Shown here: positions 39,648 through 43,791 of the stretch, piece by piece
How the letters are laid out: each line of letters begins with the position of its first letter
Numbering within the stretch: the first letter of the stretch is position 1
NCBI RefSeq assembly: GCF_000260795.1
Contig: NZ_AJGU01000020.1
Location: forward strand, 1 to 43,791
DNA length: 43,791 nucleotides
Direction of reading: 5' to 3'
From: Treponema sp. JC4
GTDB taxonomy: Bacteria > Spirochaetota > Spirochaetia > Treponematales > Treponemataceae
Notes under the pieces: model-generated
Told to the model about the DNA's origin: nothing
What the model saw: only the letters and a program-made list of their open reading frames with translations
Database searches by the model: none
Made by a program: the position numbers and the translations under genes

Positions 39648-40106
39648 ATGGAATCATTCTTGGAGCAATCTTCACTGTTGCCTTCCTCTTATTCAGTCGT
39701 TCTCTGGTTTCCATCTTCTTACAGGACAGCGAACTGATTGAACTTTCAGCCCGTTTCCTTAGAGTGCTCTGCCTATCAGCTGCTTTCTTGGGAATTGTGA
39801 ACATGGTCACTGCATACTTCCAGGCACTCGGAAAAGCAAAGAGCTCACTCAAAATCACAATGCTCCGAAACGTAATCCTCTTTATTCCGGGAGTTTTCAT
39901 CCTGAATGCACTCTTTGGAATAAACGGTGCCATTGCAGCTCAGCCAGTTGTAGAAATCATCCTTACTGCCATCTGCCTTTTGATGATGAACTACAGTCAG
40001 AAGAAAGAAGAAAAACTGATGCTGAAAACTCAGGCTGCATAACTGACTTCGTCCTCTTTTTGTAATCAAATGTTTGCCAACAGGAAAACACTATGGCAAG
40101 CATTTT
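39648..40106 (+). pseudogene. Duplicated MATE 3' end
   Basis: It matches 25359-25817 without gaps over 459 bases, with about six base differences (roughly 99% identical). It covers the last 131 codons of the MATE gene, its stop and 64 bases downstream, including the ATG of the small fragment at 25804. It has no start for the MATE frame, so it is inactive. The left edge falls at ATGGAA, the right edge at CATTAAAG. Confidence 0.85.
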
Positions 40107-40113
40107 TCATTAA

Positions 40114-40159
40114 AGTAGTACTTGAATTATCTGAGAAATAGAATAATTCAAGTACTACT
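40114..40159. terminator. Perfect 17-bp inverted repeat
   Basis: AGTAGTACTTGAATTAT (40114-40130) is the exact inverse of ATAATTCAAGTACTACT (40143-40159) with a 12-base loop. It lies four bases after the stop of the surface lipoprotein gene (minus strand), at the edge of the MATE duplication. Its AT-rich stem is unlike an intrinsic terminator. The left arm plus CATTAAAGT recalls the motif at 3860 and 4156. Confidence 0.55.
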
Positions 40160-40162
40160 CAG

Positions 40163-42766
40163 TTATAACCTAATCCATGGTTTTGTTTCATATCGTAAGT
40201 TTTCTGCATTATTTGCTGCATTGCTTACATCTATCTGATAAGAATTTGTACTTGAATATCTTTTTTTCCAATTACTAATATTTTCAAACGTAACAGATGT
40301 TAATACTGAACAACCATAAAATACACAATCGTAAGTATCATTGCTTGAATAGTTTAACAATTCCTGCACTCTCTTCCCAATCGTTACCGCTGTCAGAGAG
40401 GTACAATTTTTGAACGCACCTTGTTCAACAGTTATTGCATCAATCGATACAGCAGAAAGAGTAGAACATCCCATAAAAGCAAATTCTTTTATTGTTGTAA
40501 CATCAACTATATCAACAGTATTGAGATTAATTGCATAACCAAATGCATAACTTCCTACTGTTATAATGTTCTTGAGAGTTACACTTGTAAGCGTTTTATT
40601 ATTACCAGAATAATCACCAGCTGTTGAAGAACCAAACGAATAAGCACCAATAGTATTTATGTTTTCCAGATATACAGTTTGCAAATTCTGACATGAACAA
40701 AAGGCATTTGTTCCAATAGTTTTTATATTCTTTAAGTGTACGGTTTCAAGATTTCTACAATAATTAAATGCATAGTTTCCAATTGTTTCAGGACCAATAA
40801 TTTCAACCGTCTTCAAAGCATCACAAGAACTGAAGGCCCAAGTTCCTATTGTTTTTATGCTACTTGGTATTGAAATCTCCTTTAATCCATCACAATTATA
40901 AAACGCATAGCTGCCAATCGTTGTCAGGCTAGAAGGGAAAACGACAGATACAAGTTTTTTACAATCCTTGAAAACAGAAGTATTGCTGCTTGCAGGACTT
41001 ATTGTTACCAGCCCCTGAGTTTCTGACAAATCGAGAGTAATTTCAACATTTGATTTTGCGATTTTAGTCGCCAGGCTCACAAGTGTCGTCTGTGAAATAT
41101 TACCAGTAACTTTTACCGTAAAAGCATCTGTAAGATTAGATAAGTTTAAGTCTTCAACTGTTGAAGCTGTAGCTGTGATTCCATAATACCACTGAGCATA
41201 TAAAACCAAATCACTATCGACAGAGACAGTTTCCTTATTTTCATAAACAACTTGGCCATTACTACTCGTGGCCCATCCATTGAATGTATATCCAGGCTTA
41301 TCAAATGTATTTGCTTTTATTGTCTGTTGAACCCCATAATAGAAAATCTGGGAAGTCATCGTTCCACTGGCACTGTTAGCATTAAAAGAGACTGTATATG
41401 TATTTCTGTCATAATAAATCTTTACAACAGAGTTACCACTCTCATTGATAGTCACTTGTGAAAATGACTTAGCTGTAAATCCTGTATAAGTTTTAGCTGC
41501 TGCCTGTGTTTTCTCCCCTGTTTTTCCAGACAGATTCTGTGTATCACCAGTTACGAGTTCATAGTTATTTCCGAGGGAAGTTGTCTGCTTATAATGCTGT
41601 ACTTTGTAAGTAACTGTTTTAGGTTCGTTCCAAACAGCATACAATGTAATATCACGAGAAGTTTCAAATTTTGACTTATTAGAATACTCGACCTTACCCG
41701 ATGCGGACGAAGACCAGCCGACAAATACATAACCAGTATTTGAAAAACTGTTTTCTGTTAATGGCTGAGGACATCCATAGTAAAATTCCTGAGTAATTGC
41801 CTCTCCAGTTCCACCATTTGAATTAAATGAAACAATATATTTTCTTCTAATATAATATATTCTAACCACTGTTGAGCCGTCTGCAGCGATCTTAGTTTGA
41901 GAATATAAATCTGCAATAAAACCATCGTAAGTTTTTGGAACAGCTTGAGTTAATGAATCTGTTTTACCTGCATGATTCTCTGATTCAACATAAACATATG
42001 ATTCGAGGTTAGTCTCAAGTGCTGTATTCTGCTTGTAATGTTCAACTTTATAAATAGTATCTGTATTTGCAATCCATTTTGCATAGAAGGTCGAATCAGA
42101 TGTTAATACATATGGAAAAGAAATCTGGTTCTGCAATTCGGATTCTTTATACCATCCTAAAAGAACATAACCAGTTCTTATAGATTCAGGTGCGGCACTA
42201 ATTATTGCGGTATCCAAAGCAGTAACTTCACTTCCACCATTTGTTTCAAACTGAACATGGCAGATCTTTATCCACTTTGCATAAAGCGTAATTGATTCAG
42301 AAAGATAATATGGAAACTGGATTTGCTCTCCGCCAAAATCTGAACTCTCATACCATCCGACAAAATAATATCCATCGCGAGTTGTATCAGGAGCTGCTGT
42401 TATTACATCTGTCTTATAGGCAGCAATCTCAGAACCTCCATTTGTAGCAAAATGTACTGAATACTTTTGAGTCCACTTTGCATAAAATGTAGTATCCTCA
42501 GCAGGTTCATATGGGAAAGATACAGGTTCCCCTGAAAAATCAGCTGACCGATACCAGCCGCTAAATGTAGCATCATTTTTTTGAGTCTCAGGTGCTTTTT
42601 CAATTTTACAGGAACGGAATGGTTCAATCTGAGTTCCTCCGTTTGTCTCGAAAGACACTTCATATAACTGAACTTCATCTATGAGAAGAAGATTCTCACA
42701 GGAAGAAAGAATAAGTACGAGCATTACTGAAAAAGCTGACATAACTGAAATAATTGATTTTCTCAT
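40163..42766 (-). CDS. InlB-repeat and BspA-type leucine-rich surface lipoprotein, 867 aa
   Basis: A signal peptide ends in a LILSSC lipobox with Cys23, so the protein is anchored to the membrane. Five InlB-B-like repeats follow (FETNGGTQIEP, FATNGGSEIAA, FETNGGSEVTA, FNSNGGTGEA, FNANSASGT), each ending in YAKW, YAVW or YAQW. Two longer KVEHYKQ/KVQHYKQ modules lie between them. The C-terminal 330 residues carry about eight BspA-type LRRs (TTIGSYAFYNC, KTIGTWAFSSC and similar). This design is typical of host- or matrix-binding proteins. GGAGG precedes the ATG. Confidence 0.88.
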   Translation of the reverse strand: MRKSIISVMSAFSVMLVLILSSCENLLLIDEVQLYEVSFETNGGTQIEPFRSCKIEKAPETQKNDATFSGWYRSADFSGEPVSFPYEPAEDTTFYAKWTQKYSVHFATNGGSEIAAYKTDVITAAPDTTRDGYYFVGWYESSDFGGEQIQFPYYLSESITLYAKWIKICHVQFETNGGSEVTALDTAIISAAPESIRTGYVLLGWYKESELQNQISFPYVLTSDSTFYAKWIANTDTIYKVEHYKQNTALETNLESYVYVESENHAGKTDSLTQAVPKTYDGFIADLYSQTKIAADGSTVVRIYYIRRKYIVSFNSNGGTGEAITQEFYYGCPQPLTENSFSNTGYVFVGWSSSASGKVEYSNKSKFETSRDITLYAVWNEPKTVTYKVQHYKQTTSLGNNYELVTGDTQNLSGKTGEKTQAAAKTYTGFTAKSFSQVTINESGNSVVKIYYDRNTYTVSFNANSASGTMTSQIFYYGVQQTIKANTFDKPGYTFNGWATSSNGQVVYENKETVSVDSDLVLYAQWYYGITATASTVEDLNLSNLTDAFTVKVTGNISQTTLVSLATKIAKSNVEITLDLSETQGLVTISPASSNTSVFKDCKKLVSVVFPSSLTTIGSYAFYNCDGLKEISIPSSIKTIGTWAFSSCDALKTVEIIGPETIGNYAFNYCRNLETVHLKNIKTIGTNAFCSCQNLQTVYLENINTIGAYSFGSSTAGDYSGNNKTLTSVTLKNIITVGSYAFGYAINLNTVDIVDVTTIKEFAFMGCSTLSAVSIDAITVEQGAFKNCTSLTAVTIGKRVQELLNYSSNDTYDCVFYGCSVLTSVTFENISNWKKRYSSTNSYQIDVSNAANNAENLRYETKPWIRL

Positions 42767-42788
42767 AATACAACCTCCACACCCTGTT

Positions 42789-43703
42789 CTAGAATCTCAT
42801 TCCTACATACATTCCGCATCCAAAAAGATACGGATATCCAAAACGTATTTCCGGTTCAATATAGAAATTGTTTAAAGCAAACCTGTATCCGATTGAAGCA
42901 CCACCATTAAATGCGGGTTTAATATTTGAATTAACAAAGAACAACGAAGTTCCTGCCTGAAGTTCAGTATAAATACCAGTAACAGGCTCTCCCGTAAGAG
43001 AGACAATATAAAACCTGAAAGTTCCCAATGCTTCAAGCGTTACTAAATCATTATTCTTCTCATACATGTCATAACTAGCCGCAGCTTTTGCACCAATTGA
43101 TATTTTTCTCCATGGACTGTAATCAAAAGCAAAACCTACGGACGGTGATATAAAATCAAGAGAGTTTTTATTTGCCTCTACAAGAAGACCAAGAGATACT
43201 TTCTTGTAATTTGGAGCTCTTCCTAAAAGCTGTTCTGTTTTCTGAGAGTACTGAAACTCATATGTTCTTCTAAATAGATATGCTCCTGTTTTTACATCAA
43301 GCATTCTTACACGCAAAATATAACTGCTGTTAAACTCCTCCAGTTTTCCAAAAACAATGAATCTGGCGCCAAGTCGTTCTGCTACCGAAAGAATTGTTTT
43401 CTCACTTGCAACTCCTGAATTCTGAAACTTCAATTCTTTTTCTACCTTATCCATATGCTCACGGGTTACAATCTGGAGCAATCCATCTTCTGCAAAAATA
43501 GAATCTGCAAGCTGCTCGCGAATATATAAGGTCATGGCCTGGCTTGGGCTTTCAAAATCATCAATAGCCAAAATAGATTTCGCATCGCATTTCTCTGTAA
43601 TATCAACTGCTGCCTTTGTAATAGCACCATCTATTGTTGTATTTGCGAAAAGCAGTCCTGAAAGCAAAAATGAGATAGTTAAAATGATTATTCGTTTATT
43701 CAT
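42789..43703 (-). CDS. CsgG-like protein with C-terminal outer-membrane barrel, 304 aa
   Basis: A signal peptide (NKRIIILTISFLLSGLLFA) is followed by a CsgG/LpoB-type domain (ILAIDDFESPSQAMTLYIREQL, TREHMDKVEKEL, SVAERLGARFIVFGKL). The last 150 residues are alternating beta strands ending in Phe (GCGMYVGMRF), as in outer-membrane barrels. ATG 43703 follows GGTGG. It ends 22 bases before the InlB/BspA lipoprotein gene and is probably co-transcribed. A role in envelope assembly or secretion is possible. Confidence 0.78.
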   Translation of the reverse strand: MNKRIIILTISFLLSGLLFANTTIDGAITKAAVDITEKCDAKSILAIDDFESPSQAMTLYIREQLADSIFAEDGLLQIVTREHMDKVEKELKFQNSGVASEKTILSVAERLGARFIVFGKLEEFNSSYILRVRMLDVKTGAYLFRRTYEFQYSQKTEQLLGRAPNYKKVSLGLLVEANKNSLDFISPSVGFAFDYSPWRKISIGAKAAASYDMYEKNNDLVTLEALGTFRFYIVSLTGEPVTGIYTELQAGTSLFFVNSNIKPAFNGGASIGYRFALNNFYIEPEIRFGYPYLFGCGMYVGMRF

Positions 43704-43721
43704 AGATACCACCTTATAAAC

Positions 43722-43781
43722 ACCGCGTTAGCGGTCGTACAGGATGTACGAAATCGCAGTTTTGCCAACGGCAAAATCTGC
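43722..43781. repeat. Three consecutive hairpins upstream of the CsgG-like gene
   Basis: ACCGC-GTTA-GCGGT (43722-43735), CGTACA-GGA-TGTACG (43736-43750) and GCAGTTTTGCC-AAC-GGCAAAATCTGC (43756-43781) follow each other with hardly any spacing. They lie in the probable 5' leader of the minus-strand gene. They look like a composite repeat element or a structured leader. Confidence 0.55.
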
Positions 43782-43791
43782 ATATTAAAAA

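Noticed and set aside
39764-40042. Independent 92-codon membrane protein
   Set aside because: It is the C-terminal end of MATE without a start signal, part of the duplicated pseudogene.
41252-41461. Plus-strand open frame within the surface lipoprotein gene
   Set aside because: It is the antisense of the InlB-repeat region and has no start signal or domain.

Overview
The window (about 40% G+C) looks like an accessory region of a host-associated spirochaete, most likely a gut or rumen Treponema. The evidence is a surface lipoprotein joining InlB-type beta-grasp repeats to Treponema/BspA-type leucine-rich repeats, spirochaete-style lipoboxes, a CsgG-like outer-membrane protein, and a gene stock (VOC, GNAT, MATE, DUF3795, DUF1848) common in gut treponemes and clostridia. 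The genus call is inference. I see no rRNA, tRNA, CRISPR array, transposase or integrase.

Layout. 1-2.7 kb: two co-transcribed AAA+ ATPases, the second with a zinc ribbon and a Lon-like ATPase core. 2.7-7.3 kb: a hypothetical protein, a lipoprotein and an XRE regulator that share a promoter motif, then a MIF-family tautomerase, a secreted protein, a Cof-type phosphatase, a YczE-like membrane protein and an XRE/DUF5680 regulator. 7.4-12.8 kb: GNATs, a VOC protein, an AAC(3)-family acetyltransferase, a CatA-like acetyltransferase, an MmcQ/YjbR protein and a TetR regulator. 12.8-15.5 kb: an attC-like site at the stop codon of a PD-(D/E)XK-like gene, a highly structured GC-rich element, and a DUF4143 ATPase. 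15.6-19.0 kb: a seven-gene redox/detoxification operon behind a near-consensus promoter. 19.0-25.8 kb: DUF1848, a metallo-hydrolase, threonine aldolase, an alternating VOC/GNAT operon, and a divergent Crp/Fnr regulator and MATE pump.

25.8-40.1 kb is the most unusual part. It is packed with GNATs, a Nudix hydrolase, a second CatA-like enzyme, a racemase, a PfkB kinase, transglutaminases and DUF3795 proteins. Between them lie gene fragments joined to unrelated genes: HD to GNAT, PNPOx to MarR tail, GNAT to transglutaminase tail, GNAT to MATE tail, and HAD beside a ferredoxin-like remnant. A PNPOx-RidA fusion with no standard start codon lies in the upstream redox operon. A four-copy motif built on AAGATGCAT and GATGAAATGCA, 8-9 bases apart, occurs only in 30-39 kb, close to gene starts. 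40.1-43.8 kb: the InlB/BspA lipoprotein and the CsgG-like protein, preceded by three adjacent hairpins.

Taken together this reads as a detoxification and modification repertoire that has turned over repeatedly, leaving mosaic scars and repeat-linked duplications. At least 13 GNAT genes or fragments occur in about 32 kb. Function calls come from reading motifs in the translated sequence; no database search was run.
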